Source: Lachnospiraceae bacterium C10
GTDB lineage: Bacteria; Bacillota; Clostridia; Lachnospirales; Lachnospiraceae
Direction: 5' to 3'
Length of the DNA stretch: 64,000 bases
Assembly (NCBI GenBank): GCA_900100095.1
Contig: FMTN01000022.1
Span: forward strand, 1 to 64,000
Shown: positions 25,865-34,690 of the stretch, piece by piece
Numbering within the stretch: the first letter of the stretch is position 1
How the letters are laid out: each line of letters begins with the position of its first letter
Program-made: the position numbers and the translations under genes
The notes under the pieces: generated by a model
Database searches by the model: none
What the model saw: the letters and a program-made list of their open reading frames with translations, nothing else
What the model was told of the DNA's origin: nothing

Positions 25865-27733
25865 CTATTCAGTTCTCACACATACTTTCTTTCCTGAAAA
25901 AGCAATTCCAAACTTTAAGATTTCAGTAATTTCATCCTCTCTCATTTCAGAATCATATCGCAACTCATCAATTTGCTTTAATGCTTCATTTGCCCATTTT
26001 TCAAGTTCAGCATCGCTTATTTTTTCTTTCCACTTTAATTCCAAAATAATACCAGGATATCTTTTCTCTCTTGGAATTAGGCAAACATCAAATCTACCAT
26101 CTCCAGATTCTCGGTTAGATTTAATCTTATACTGATTATCCATTAATGCTATTAATCCAAGCATCAGTCCATGATAGAATCCTTCAGCCCCGCCATCGAA
26201 GAAGCTGATTGATTTATCCATATATTCTCCAATAGCGCTCTGCAACTTCTTGTAATCATTGGCATAAAGACTTTCTGCAATCTTATTCGCTGTAGTTCTC
26301 GTAATTGCTCCAGTCTGCAAGAAATGTGTCAAGATTTCACTCTTATATACAGCTGCAATCTCTCTATTTGGAATTGATACTTCGCATAAATATGAACCAT
26401 CTGCCTGCAGTTCCTTTTTAGGAGTTTTCAAGTAGCCTGCGACCAACAATAAACTGTAAATATTCGCTGGATCTTCTGCAAGTGATCTATACACCACATT
26501 TTGATCAATTCTTGCAATTACCCTCTCTCCTTGTAAAAGGTCATATAGTCTTTCTGTAATATCATCTGTAGCCACTCTTAGTACATCATCAAGAATTTCA
26601 TTTTTTCCTGTGTTTACCCAATATGCCTGAGGGCGGCATCCCTTGGAAATATAGTTGATTACAGACCATGGATTATAGATTTCTTCGCCACCAAATAAAT
26701 ATCCGTCATACCATTCTTTAAGTTCCTCCTCTTTGTCTGACACTCCGTAGTAGCTAAGCATATCCTTTACTTCATTCTCTGTAAAACCAAAGAAACTATC
26801 GTATTCCTCATCCATCACAGAATTAACTGTTAGATTATTTAGACCACTAAAAATACTTTCCTGAGCGATACGCAAAATTCCCGTCAGGAAACCATAGGAT
26901 AAATTCTTATTATCCTTAAATGCTCCTAAAAAGAAATTTCTCATGAATCCAATAATCTCATCATAAAAATCCTTAGAATATCCCTCTTGAATCGGAGTAT
27001 CATATTCGTCAATTATGATTACTGGCGCTTTATCATAATTTGAAGCAAGCATTTTAGATAGTCTTTCCAGCGAAGAAGTAAGCTCCACTTCATTAGCTGT
27101 AGCGCTAATAATCTTTGTAAAATACTCTTTCTCATATTGTGAGAGCTTATCACTATTTAGTAGCTCTTGATGTCTTCCATACTCTTCTTGAAGTATTCCC
27201 CTAATTTTATCTATTGTTGCATCCCAAGTATCAAATTTAACATCCTTAAAAGTTAAGAATATGACTGGATATTTCCCTTGATGTGAACGATACTCATCTC
27301 CACATTGCCAAATTTTTTTATCGGCAAAATACTTACTTGTATCCTTATCTGATATTTCAAAGAACACTCTGAGCATGTCCATATTCAGGGTCTTTCCAAA
27401 TCTTCTTGGCCTCGTGAACAAAGATACCAATGGCTTTTGATCCAGGAACTCTTTGATTAATAATGTCTTGTCGACATAATAATATTCTTCCTGCGCGCGA
27501 ACATAGTCAGAGATGCCAATTGGCAATGATTTGACTTCTGCCTTTGCGACCATATTTTTCTTAATATATTTTCCAGTAGATACTCTTCCATCCACAGGTT
27601 TTGTAGCACCATCCGGAATTAACCAAGATCCTTTTTCTTTTATTGCGCCTTGGATTCTTCCTTTTTTGCACATATCATTTACAGAACGTGGAGAAACATT
27701 CCATTCTAAAGCCTTTTCTTTACAAGTTTTCAT
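25865..27733 (-). CDS. HTH-AAA ATPase-like protein with PD-(D/E)XK domain
   Basis: 622 residues. The first 50 are an excisionase-like HTH (EWNVSPRSVNDMCKKGRIQG). Then comes an AAA-ATPase_like domain (SLFTRPRRFGKTLNMDMLR as Walker A near residue 105, VIIIDEYDTPI as Walker B near 230). The C-terminus is a PD-(D/E)XK nuclease-like domain (GRFDVCLIP, GIILELKWKEK). Proteins with the last two domains are abundant in gut Firmicutes and Bacteroidetes. Their role is unproven, perhaps defence or mobile-element related. The fused HTH here suggests autoregulation through repeats in its upstream region. Confidence 0.85.
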   Translation of the reverse strand: MKTCKEKALEWNVSPRSVNDMCKKGRIQGAIKEKGSWLIPDGATKPVDGRVSTGKYIKKNMVAKAEVKSLPIGISDYVRAQEEYYYVDKTLLIKEFLDQKPLVSLFTRPRRFGKTLNMDMLRVFFEISDKDTSKYFADKKIWQCGDEYRSHQGKYPVIFLTFKDVKFDTWDATIDKIRGILQEEYGRHQELLNSDKLSQYEKEYFTKIISATANEVELTSSLERLSKMLASNYDKAPVIIIDEYDTPIQEGYSKDFYDEIIGFMRNFFLGAFKDNKNLSYGFLTGILRIAQESIFSGLNNLTVNSVMDEEYDSFFGFTENEVKDMLSYYGVSDKEEELKEWYDGYLFGGEEIYNPWSVINYISKGCRPQAYWVNTGKNEILDDVLRVATDDITERLYDLLQGERVIARIDQNVVYRSLAEDPANIYSLLLVAGYLKTPKKELQADGSYLCEVSIPNREIAAVYKSEILTHFLQTGAITRTTANKIAESLYANDYKKLQSAIGEYMDKSISFFDGGAEGFYHGLMLGLIALMDNQYKIKSNRESGDGRFDVCLIPREKRYPGIILELKWKEKISDAELEKWANEALKQIDELRYDSEMREDEITEILKFGIAFSGKKVCVRTE

Positions 27734-27770
27734 ATATATCTGCTCCTGTCATTCGAAATATTATTTCTCC

Positions 27771-27866
27771 CTACGCAAATTATACTTTGGTAAAACGCAA
27801 GAAGTCAATTTGATTCCATATTTTGCGTTTAATTATTGCGTTTGTTTGATATTTTGCGTTATTTTC
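27771..27866. promoter_or_regulatory. Cluster of TTGCGTT/AACGCAA boxes upstream of the HTH-ATPase gene
   Basis: Five boxes in 90 bp: ACGCAA at 27773 and AACGCAA at 27794 in one orientation, TTGCGTT at 27823, 27836 and 27854 in the other. They lie in the promoter region of the minus-strand HTH gene and upstream of the plus-strand sigma gene. Operators for the fused HTH are the obvious guess. Confidence 0.5.
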
Positions 27867-28033
27867 TTTGCCTTATCTATAGGTATCGCTTTTCCTTCCT
27901 TATGCTATGATAAAATTTACGAAAAGGAAAACTTTACCTGTTCCTATTACAATATATAAGTGTAAGGGCAAATCCCAGACAGCCGGCGCAGGGAATAAAA
28001 TCCTTATATAGATAGAAACGAGGATAACAGGCT

Positions 28034-28567
28034 ATGAACAACAATGAATTCGAGCAGTTTGTGCGAGAATACGGCGCTCATATTTTAAGATTTTGCAGAA
28101 TGACGGCGGGAGAGAAAGAAGCCGGTGATGAGCTGTATCAGGACACCATGCTGAAACTGACGGAGAAGGTGGGACAACTGGATACCGATCAGAATACAAA
28201 GAGCTATGCTTTATCCGTTTCCATTTTCCTTTGGAAGAACAGGCGACGTAAAAATGTATCAAGAAAAAGACTGGTTCCAACAGACAGTTTAGAAGTACTA
28301 TCGGACGAAGGATGGGAGCCTTGTGACAATAGTATTTCCCCTGAAGAAAGACTGTTAAGTGATCACGAAACCCGTGTTGTCAGGCAGGTGGTCTATCACC
28401 TCCCTGAAAAATACAGGGTACCGATACATCTTTTTTATTCTGCAGAGATGCAGATCGCACAGATCGCTCAGATACTTCATATTCCGGAGGGAACTGTAAA
28501 AACAAGGATGAGAAAAGCAAAAAAGATGATAAAGGATGAACTGGAGGCATTAGGATATGACAGATGA
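28034..28567 (+). CDS. ECF-type RNA polymerase sigma factor
   Basis: 177 residues with sigma-70 region 2 (FVREYGAHILRFCRMTAGEK, DELYQDTMLKLTEKV) and region 4 (YHLPEKYRVPIHLFYSAEMQ, IAQILHIPEGTVKTRMRKA). It directs RNA polymerase to a small stress or envelope regulon. It overlaps the downstream membrane-anchored gene by 11 bp, the usual sigma/anti-sigma arrangement. The start is preceded by GAGGATAACAGGCT. Confidence 0.95.
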   Translation: MNNNEFEQFVREYGAHILRFCRMTAGEKEAGDELYQDTMLKLTEKVGQLDTDQNTKSYALSVSIFLWKNRRRKNVSRKRLVPTDSLEVLSDEGWEPCDNSISPEERLLSDHETRVVRQVVYHLPEKYRVPIHLFYSAEMQIAQIAQILHIPEGTVKTRMRKAKKMIKDELEALGYDR

Positions 28568-29465
28568 AAAACTTGATCAAATCTTAAAGCAGGCCCTTGC
28601 TCCTGAAATAGACGAACATGAAATTACAGTAAATGGAAAGGCAAGGGAAGAAGCAATGAAGAAAGAGAATGCAAACAGAAGGATGAGAAGATATCGTGTG
28701 GCAGCTGTAGTAGCGGCATCCATGGCATTAACGGTTGGCGTGTTCCAGATTCCGCAGGTCAATGCAACAGCGAATATGTTCCTTCAGAAGATCATGTATC
28801 AGTTTACCACCAAAGACAATAAAAAGGTCGATCTGTGCATGACAGAGAATACGGACTTAAAGAATGCTCCTACAAAGGATCTGAAGTATGATACTCTCCA
28901 GGATGCAGGAAAAGCACTGCATGTGGACTTCTTGACCTCCTCTGCTTCGTGCACCACAGGGAAAAATCATATTTCCTATACCCCCATCCTAAACGATAAG
29001 GGAGACATCGATTCCATCGGAATCTCAGATGATCTGTATGCCATTGGGGATTTGAAACATCCGAATGTGATGACATTTAAAGATACAAGTACCTTAAATA
29101 TGATCGAATACAATAATGGAGATACTTACAAGTCCCCTATTGGTATGCAGATCGCAATCGCTGTATCTTCTGATGCTACCAAGAATCCTCGTGCAGGTGT
29201 TACCAACGGAGCATCCTGGAATGCATCTATGGATAAGAACTGCAAGAATTCTACGGTTTATAAGATGAAGGCCGGTCCAAAGGCATTCATCGAGACCACC
29301 AAGGGAAAGGCAGAGGACGGCCTTGGACCTGAGGTATGGCAGAACCGCGATGGAAGAATTACAGAACTTACAACAGCTGTCTTTACCTACCATGGTGTGG
29401 AGTACTGTTACTTTGGAGCCGTAAGCGTTCACACAATGGAAGAGTTCTTAGATACCCTGCGTTAA
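28557..29465 (+). CDS. Putative anti-sigma factor, single-pass membrane protein
   Basis: 302 residues. The N-terminal cytoplasmic 50 residues (EKLDQILKQALAPEIDEHEI, then a basic stretch) should bind the sigma factor. One membrane helix follows (VAAVVAASMALTVGVFQI, residues about 49-66) and then about 235 extracytoplasmic residues with a C-terminal DUF-like domain (TYHGVEYCYFGAV). It is translationally coupled to the sigma gene. Sensing of an envelope signal by the outer part is inferred. Confidence 0.85.
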   Translation: MTDEKLDQILKQALAPEIDEHEITVNGKAREEAMKKENANRRMRRYRVAAVVAASMALTVGVFQIPQVNATANMFLQKIMYQFTTKDNKKVDLCMTENTDLKNAPTKDLKYDTLQDAGKALHVDFLTSSASCTTGKNHISYTPILNDKGDIDSIGISDDLYAIGDLKHPNVMTFKDTSTLNMIEYNNGDTYKSPIGMQIAIAVSSDATKNPRAGVTNGASWNASMDKNCKNSTVYKMKAGPKAFIETTKGKAEDGLGPEVWQNRDGRITELTTAVFTYHGVEYCYFGAVSVHTMEEFLDTLR

Positions 29466-29474
29466 CTCAGTCAA

Positions 29475-29611
29475 AATCGAGTAGGATGGCTCCTACTCGA
29501 TTTCAACTCTGTTTCACACCTCAAGGCAAAGCCTTTCGGTGTTCTGCAGTCGCCTAAGTCCCCTTCGCAAGCGAGCTTGCAGGTGGGACTTAGGCTCGTT
29601 GTTATACAAAA
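29475..29611. repeat. Three-hairpin dispersed repeat, copy 1
   Basis: About 137 bp with three stems: AATCGAGTAGG / CCTACTCGATT; CACC..AAGGC / GCCTT..GGTG; and a long stem GCCTAAGTCCC / GGGACTTAGGC enclosing GCAAGC / GCTTGC. Copy 2 at 59750-59886 has paired changes that keep the long stem. It follows the anti-sigma gene and may end its transcript. Confidence 0.85.
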
Positions 29612-29612
29612 T

Positions 29613-29687
29613 AACAACCCCACCGGCCCGTGTCATACTCCAGCATATCTTTACTGCTTTTGACACGACCCGATGGGGTCATTTTTC
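29613..29687. repeat. Dispersed hairpin element, copy 2
   Basis: Same plan as 9257-9330: GTGTCA and TTTTGACAC arms around a loop with CAGCAT, outer arms CCCC / GGGG. It immediately follows the three-hairpin repeat and lies between convergent genes, which fits a bidirectional terminator. Confidence 0.7.
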
Positions 29688-29692
29688 TGAAA

Positions 29693-30148
29693 TCAATGCG
29701 CCACCATACGGTAGAACACACCTTCACCTATAGAAGTCGTTTGTTTGATTGGTTCTCCATCGATGCTAAAACCAGCCTTCTCATAACATTTAACAGCTCT
29801 TGCATTCCATGTTCTAACCTCAAGATAAATCGTCTTACCGGGATATAATTCACGAGATAATTCAAGCGCATCCTCACATATTTCTCGTCCATAACCTTTA
29901 TTGCAGCAATCTGGAGCCACACCAATCCCAAAGAAAACTTCTGTCTCTTCATCAATCAAGTTAAAAAAGCCAACCAACTGTTTTCCATCATACACTGTAT
30001 AATAATTGTTAATTGGATTAGCAAATCCACGCTTGTCTTTCAGCTGATCTTCATATGACGATGTATTATAAATAGCATATTCACCTTCGTACTTCCATCC
30101 ACATATTTCATATTTTTCATCTTCTGTTGTTTTATGATAATTAATCAA
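29693..30148 (-). CDS. GNAT-family N-acetyltransferase
   Basis: 151 residues with the acetyl-CoA fold: the first half ends in a strand GKQLVGFFNL, motif A is GIGVAPDCCNKGYGREICED near residue 75, and motif B is LEVRTWNARAVKCYEKAGF. The substrate is unknown; the closest style is RimJ/RimL-like small-molecule acetyltransferases. Monocistronic, with GGAGGGAATGACTTG before the start. Confidence 0.9.
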   Translation of the reverse strand: MINYHKTTEDEKYEICGWKYEGEYAIYNTSSYEDQLKDKRGFANPINNYYTVYDGKQLVGFFNLIDEETEVFFGIGVAPDCCNKGYGREICEDALELSRELYPGKTIYLEVRTWNARAVKCYEKAGFSIDGEPIKQTTSIGEGVFYRMVAH

Positions 30149-30376
30149 GTCATTCCCTCCACAAAATTCGGATTTAATATAGTCATCGCTTCATATTAAC
30201 TGTAGAATCTGAGCAATCTAAACGAGCAGCCCTCTCTTTGTCTTTATTGTCGCTCCTTTCTACTAACATCGTGTCAGTCAATAGTTTGTAACATAACACC
30301 ACACCGACGCAGCGTCAATTCTTTTTCTCCATTTTCCTTCAAAAAGAAAACAGCGCTTATCCCAGCCGCACTGATT
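30149..30376. other. Intergenic region between GNAT and the DUF438 gene
   Basis: Holds the GNAT upstream region. A short stretch (30206-30236) is almost the same as bases in the Fic C-terminus (AATCTGAGCAATCTAAACGAG), probably a tiny transposed fragment. Nothing else is recognised. Confidence 0.4.
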
Positions 30377-30420
30377 ATGTTGCAAATGCAACATCCTTAT
30401 GGTCGCATACACTATATAAT
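30377..30420 (+). promoter_or_regulatory. Crp/Fnr-type operator and promoter of the DUF438 gene
   Basis: The perfect palindrome ATGTTGCAAATGCAACAT (30377-30394) is centred about 41.5 bp upstream of the start site predicted from the TATAAT at 30415-30420, the classical class II activator position. The same core lies upstream of hcp at 56877-56894. Binding by the Crp/Fnr protein at 56943 is inferred. Confidence 0.7.
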
Positions 30421-30467
30421 GTGCATATAAGAAATCCTCTGAAATCATATTGCAAAGGAAGAACGCC

Positions 30468-31760
30468 ATGGAGAATAAAATGAACGAAAGAACATTATTG
30501 TTAAAAAGCTATATTAAGCGACTTAGTGCAGGGGAAGCCCCTGAATCGGTAAAACGCGATTTTGTCGAAAACTTCTCTGAAGTGGAGGCGGGAGAAATTG
30601 CCAAAGCAGAACAGGCCCTCATCGCAGACGGTACTCCTGTCCATGAAGTTCAAAAATTGTGCGATGTTCACTCCGCCTTGTTTCACGGTGCAACACGAGC
30701 TGAAAAAATAGCCAATGCCGAACGATCCGTCGCCGAGACACTTAGAAACGAACATTTCGGTATGGGAATCGGCTCGAAAATCAAGGCCGCTCCCTTGAAG
30801 CGACAGGACGGTGCAGATGATCAGTACCATGCACTAAGACAAGTCGAAGATCATCCTCTGCACATTTTTGCACTAGAAAATGAAGCCATTACCCAAGCAC
30901 TACAGCATCTTAGAGTGGCAATGAATACAAGAGAACATCTCCTTACTGTATTTGATACAGCAAGAGAACTTTCCATTCATTATGCCAAAAAGGGAGATTT
31001 GCTCTACCCTCTTTTAAAACAGAAGTATCATTTTGCAGGCCCTTCAGATGTTATGTGGTCTGTGGATGACGAAATCCGGGATGAAATGAAATCCCTTTCC
31101 AATAGTGCTCACGATTTTCCATCCCTTCTTGATGACAAACAATGGATGCAACGTCTTGATGCCGTGGTGACCAGAGCGGAGGAAATGATTTACAAGGAAG
31201 AGAATATCCTCTTCCCTCTTTGCGCAAAGAATTTTTCCAAAGAAGAATGGCAGGATCTGGCAAGGGACCTCGATGATTACAAACCGTGTCTGATAAAAAA
31301 GCGTCCTCTATGGAAAGAGGCTACGCAAAAAAAGTTGGCTAAGGACCTTCCCGGAGCCTTCGATGAAGTCTATCTTCCTTCCGGTCATCTTACACCTTAC
31401 CAGCTGGATGCCATGTTAAACACCATCCCAATGGAGCTTACCTTTATCGATGACAAGAGTGTGAACCGCTACTTCAATGACGGCGATGGTACGAAACTGT
31501 TCAAACGGCCTCTCACGGCTCTCGATCGGGAGGTATTCTCATGCCATCCCCCTAGGATCGAGCCGATGGTTCACGCCATTATCGAAGATTTCCGAAATGG
31601 AAACCGTGACAGCGTGGATGTATGGAACAGCCGTGACGGGCAACCTGTCCTGGTTCGATATATGGCCATCCGTGACAAGGAAAACCACTATATCGGCACC
31701 CTTGAATGTGTCCAGCCTATGGGCTTTGCAAAAGAGCATTTTACTAGCCCCTCCCATTGA
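30468..31760 (+). CDS. DUF438/hemerythrin/PAS protein
   Basis: About 430 residues from the ATG at 30468 (after AAAGGAAGAACGCC). An N-terminal DUF438 helical domain (LLKSYIKRLSAGEAPESVK) is followed by a hemerythrin HHE-like domain with iron ligands in DHPLHIFALENEAI, ELSIHYAKKGDLLYPLL and MIYKEENILFPL, then a PAS domain at about 320-425 (LDAMLNTIPMELTFIDDKS). Proteins of this design are linked to nitric oxide or oxygen sensing and repair. The upstream operator shared with hcp supports a nitrosative-stress role. Confidence 0.85.
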   Translation: MENKMNERTLLLKSYIKRLSAGEAPESVKRDFVENFSEVEAGEIAKAEQALIADGTPVHEVQKLCDVHSALFHGATRAEKIANAERSVAETLRNEHFGMGIGSKIKAAPLKRQDGADDQYHALRQVEDHPLHIFALENEAITQALQHLRVAMNTREHLLTVFDTARELSIHYAKKGDLLYPLLKQKYHFAGPSDVMWSVDDEIRDEMKSLSNSAHDFPSLLDDKQWMQRLDAVVTRAEEMIYKEENILFPLCAKNFSKEEWQDLARDLDDYKPCLIKKRPLWKEATQKKLAKDLPGAFDEVYLPSGHLTPYQLDAMLNTIPMELTFIDDKSVNRYFNDGDGTKLFKRPLTALDREVFSCHPPRIEPMVHAIIEDFRNGNRDSVDVWNSRDGQPVLVRYMAIRDKENHYIGTLECVQPMGFAKEHFTSPSH

Positions 31761-31814
31761 CAGCCTCATCGTCTATGTCTTGACAGAACCTTCCAACCAT
31801 ATCGTTCCCCGTAA

Positions 31815-31920
31815 AATCGAGAGGTCGGCTAACCATTAATTGATTAGCCGACCTCTCACATCACCGTGCGTACCGTCCGGCACACGGTGGTTCCTTAGTT
31901 TTCATAGACTATTAGATTCA
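31815..31920 (-). mobile_element. 3' end relic of a group II intron (domains V-VI)
   Basis: On the minus strand a domain-V-like helix (CACCGTG, bulge, TGCC-GGAC-GGTA, CGCACGGTG at 31862-31889) is followed by a domain-VI-like hairpin (GAGAGGTCGGCTAA / TTAGCCGACCTCTC, 31819-31857). The order and spacing are those of a bacterial class C-like intron end. The GNRA loop and catalytic triad are not canonical and no reverse transcriptase is left. The hairpin alone could instead be the DUF438 gene terminator. Confidence 0.45.
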
Positions 31921-31936
31921 AGATCTTCGTAACGAA

Positions 31937-32158
31937 TCACCCCTGTCTATGCTGTATATCCTGCCGGATGTCCTCCACAGTGGTATGGCCGCTGGTATGA
32001 AGATCCCCCCGTCTGTCAGGGTTCCATCCATGGTACAGGGCTCCCATTTTTTCATCATAGGTATCGGCATCTTTTTTGACATAGCCTCCCCACATCACGA
32101 TAACCGCAATCTGTTCGTCTGTAAGGCCAAACGTCCCTATGAGTGTAATATTACGCAC
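31937..32158 (-). pseudogene. C-terminal relic of an RNase J-like MBL protein
   Basis: The minus frame reads VIVMWGGYVKKDADTYDEKM, then DDLHTSGHTTVEDIRQDI after a short gap, matching the C-terminal part of the intact MBL gene next door (YSMWSGYLDPKRDAYDEKL and KHTSGHAYPEF). Only about 70 residues remain. It is cut off at the group II intron relic. It resembles the N-terminal relic at 36201-36409 more than the intact copy, so the two might be halves of one gene. Confidence 0.65.
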
Positions 32159-32223
32159 GATTTCTTCCTACGTTTCGATAATTGGCTCGTATTGCCTTGT
32201 TCTAATGTCATTTTAACAGATGG

Positions 32224-32241
32224 CGGCGACAACAGTGTTGT
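32224..32241. repeat. Small hairpin at the operon end, copy 1
   Basis: GGCGACAACAGTGTTGTA, with stem ACAAC/GTTGT, lies just after the stop of the PD-(D/E)XK gene. A near copy is at 43380-43397, overlapping another operon end. Confidence 0.5.
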
Positions 32242-32249
32242 AAATAGTT

Positions 32250-33422
32250 TCATCTATCTTTTTTTATAGAACACATCATCCTGTCTGGATCTATTTCTGT
32301 AGAATAAAAAATTCTCTCGTCATAATATAAATAATTCAAAGTAATTGTACAATCATCCCCGGCATCCAACACCATGCCACCGAATGCGGTGTCTTCTTTC
32401 GTTATACTACACTTATCGAGTTTATAAGGCATTGCTATTACAGCATTTATATTGCATTTTTCCCTTGACGAATTAATGCCAAAATACTTGTACCACAATT
32501 CACCAGATTTGCTCTGAATCAATCTCATCAAAAACCCAGAATATGCTATCGCCTGCTTTATGGCTTTTATTGGTTCTTCGCCAGATTCATAATGATCTTT
32601 TATCTCTATAACACAAAGCTCATTTTTCGCTCCGTACTTTTTTCTGGCAAGTATATCAATACCCCCGCCGTTATGTGATGCATATTTAATTATATTATCC
32701 TTTGAGCTTGACCCCTTAAATGGTGTGGGCATCTGGAAAAAAGCCTCTTCTAACAACACAGGTTTAAGTGCATGAAAATATGTACTATTGCCATTCATCA
32801 AATGCAACACATTGCTTTCGTGGGCATGCTCATTAGCGGCAGTAAATCCTTGATTATCATAAATCCTCTTTACAATGGATCTGAATTTTTCAATTTTATT
32901 ATCATGCCAACCATATTCCTCCCCTGCAAGCAATTCGTTTATGAATTCCAAATCCCAATATTCCTTGGAAACGTATTCCTTTTTGATAACCTGTGATTTT
33001 CTTCTGGATCCTTCTCCTATCAATTCTTTAAAGGCGTTTTCTTTTTTCTTAAACGAGACATTTACTACAGAATTAATCCTTTTGATATCTAATTGACCAA
33101 TTTCACCATCCCTAATCAATTTATACTCTTCAGGTGTTAATGCGTCCACCTTAATAAATAACGTTGCTATCGAGGTTCCAAATAACCTTAAATCCATATT
33201 CATTCCTGATGTTGTTACAGATGAAATATTCAAATAGGCCGCTAGAGGCCAATTGATATGTACTACCTTTCTAACCAACTTGCACTGTACCGGAAAAAAA
33301 GATTCACTTATTGTTGTAATATACCCATTATATCTATCAGTCCATTCACTATTCTCATCAAGCAATGAGTATGAATTCTTTAAAGTCTCCTCATATTCTC
33401 TCTTCAACTCTTCAAGATTCAT
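32250..33422 (-). CDS. PD-(D/E)XK-like protein of module 1
   Basis: 390 residues, family not recognised. The C-terminal part has a restriction-nuclease-like core: GGGIDILARKKY, then LCVIEIKDHY, then AIKQAIAYSGFL, that is, Asp...Glu-x-Lys plus a following QA..Y helix as in many PD-(D/E)XK enzymes (residues about 250-300). The N-terminal 200 residues show no known motif. The start overlaps the MBL gene stop (ATGA). Last gene of the operon 35178-32250. A nuclease role is inferred from the motif. Confidence 0.7.
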   Translation of the reverse strand: MNLEELKREYEETLKNSYSLLDENSEWTDRYNGYITTISESFFPVQCKLVRKVVHINWPLAAYLNISSVTTSGMNMDLRLFGTSIATLFIKVDALTPEEYKLIRDGEIGQLDIKRINSVVNVSFKKKENAFKELIGEGSRRKSQVIKKEYVSKEYWDLEFINELLAGEEYGWHDNKIEKFRSIVKRIYDNQGFTAANEHAHESNVLHLMNGNSTYFHALKPVLLEEAFFQMPTPFKGSSSKDNIIKYASHNGGGIDILARKKYGAKNELCVIEIKDHYESGEEPIKAIKQAIAYSGFLMRLIQSKSGELWYKYFGINSSREKCNINAVIAMPYKLDKCSITKEDTAFGGMVLDAGDDCTITLNYLYYDERIFYSTEIDPDRMMCSIKKDR

Positions 33423-34690
33423 CTCTTTATCCTCCCTTTCAATTCCTCCGAAATATCCAACTTCATAAATCCTTCCGCATTCTCCGTATGTATCGGCCAG
33501 ATCATCTGCTGTGGATCCACGGCTGTAATCACCTGTGCAATAAACTCCGGATATGCATGTCCACTGGTATGCTTCTGGAATGCATGATATTTCTCACAGA
33601 ACTTTGCCAGCTTTTCATCATATGCATCCCTCTTCGGATCCAGATAACCGCTCCACATGGAATAGATCATTTCCGGATTTACATCCGACAGTTCATCCAT
33701 CACTCTCTCATAATGATCGTATTCACCTACGATGGCAACAAACCCGTTTTTCCTCATATCATCAAGAGTCTGATATGTTTCCGTATTATCGGCGCCCTCC
33801 CTGTCAGAGATAAACGGAATCTGCTTTGCATTCCAGAAATCATACATTCTTGTACCATGCTTCCGACCGGCTACCCTATACACCCTGAACTGTTTAAGAA
33901 TATAGCTGTTTGCATACATGGTCATCCCGTTAGCTTTGGCAGCCTGATAGAAGCTTGCGAGTGTATCAACATTTGTGGAAGATACTTTAAGAAAAATATG
34001 CCGATGTTCTTTAAAGTAATCTCTCGCCCAGACAAGAAGATCCTTCTCAGAGAACTTCTCTTCATCCGCTCTCTCACCCATCATGGTACCTTCTGTAATA
34101 AGAACATCCACTTTTCTGCCGTTCTTATGAACGTAGTATTTTATCACATCCAGCATAGTGTTATGATCCTTACCATCCTTAAACGTATGCCCACGATGAC
34201 CGTGGTCTCTGAAATCACCTGTGTGAAGGATATTGATTCCACCTGCTTCCACAAGATACATAAATGCATCATAAGCAGAATGATCTACCTCATATCCGGT
34301 AACTACAATATCATCATTTATACAGATTGGAACCGCTCTCTCCACAAAAGTAATGGACCCGTTTTCAAAGCGTTCAGTCAGTTTTGCAACAGCAGCATCA
34401 TCTTTGATTGCTCTGCGGATATTAAGCATCACCTTGAAGGTTACTTCTCCCATATACAAATCTACATCATCCGGGATCTCCATAAACCTGCCAATGTGAT
34501 CGCCATGATAATGCGTAAAGAACACTGCATCTACATTCTCATGTTCCCAGTCAAACTCAATTTCAGATTCCTTCTCTGCTCCCGGAAGGTTTTCCCCGAA
34601 ATCAATAACAATTTTTGTATTATCAGTAGATATAACCGTAATACATCCGCCTATCTGATCCCCTTGATAAACTTTTATTTCAGGCTTCAT
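33419..34690 (-). CDS. RNase J-like MBL-fold metallohydrolase of module 1
   Basis: 423 residues. Metallo-beta-lactamase fold with FFTHYHGDHIGRF near residue 55 (HxHxDH), LHTGDFRDHG near 153, LITEGTMMGE near 197, and C-terminal KHTSGHAYPEF and IWPIHTEN, the order found in RNase J/beta-CASP-type nucleases. It probably cleaves RNA or DNA with two metal ions. It overlaps its neighbours on both sides by four bases (ATGA), so the three genes are made together. Broken relatives occur at 31937, 36201 and 41411. Confidence 0.85.
   Translation of the reverse strand: MKPEIKVYQGDQIGGCITVISTDNTKIVIDFGENLPGAEKESEIEFDWEHENVDAVFFTHYHGDHIGRFMEIPDDVDLYMGEVTFKVMLNIRRAIKDDAAVAKLTERFENGSITFVERAVPICINDDIVVTGYEVDHSAYDAFMYLVEAGGINILHTGDFRDHGHRGHTFKDGKDHNTMLDVIKYYVHKNGRKVDVLITEGTMMGERADEEKFSEKDLLVWARDYFKEHRHIFLKVSSTNVDTLASFYQAAKANGMTMYANSYILKQFRVYRVAGRKHGTRMYDFWNAKQIPFISDREGADNTETYQTLDDMRKNGFVAIVGEYDHYERVMDELSDVNPEMIYSMWSGYLDPKRDAYDEKLAKFCEKYHAFQKHTSGHAYPEFIAQVITAVDPQQMIWPIHTENAEGFMKLDISEELKGRIKR

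Noticed and set aside
31819-31857. Simple terminator for the DUF438 gene
   Set aside because: Possible, but a domain-V-like helix immediately beside it in correct order made a group II intron end the preferred, still uncertain, reading. Plus-strand T run is absent.
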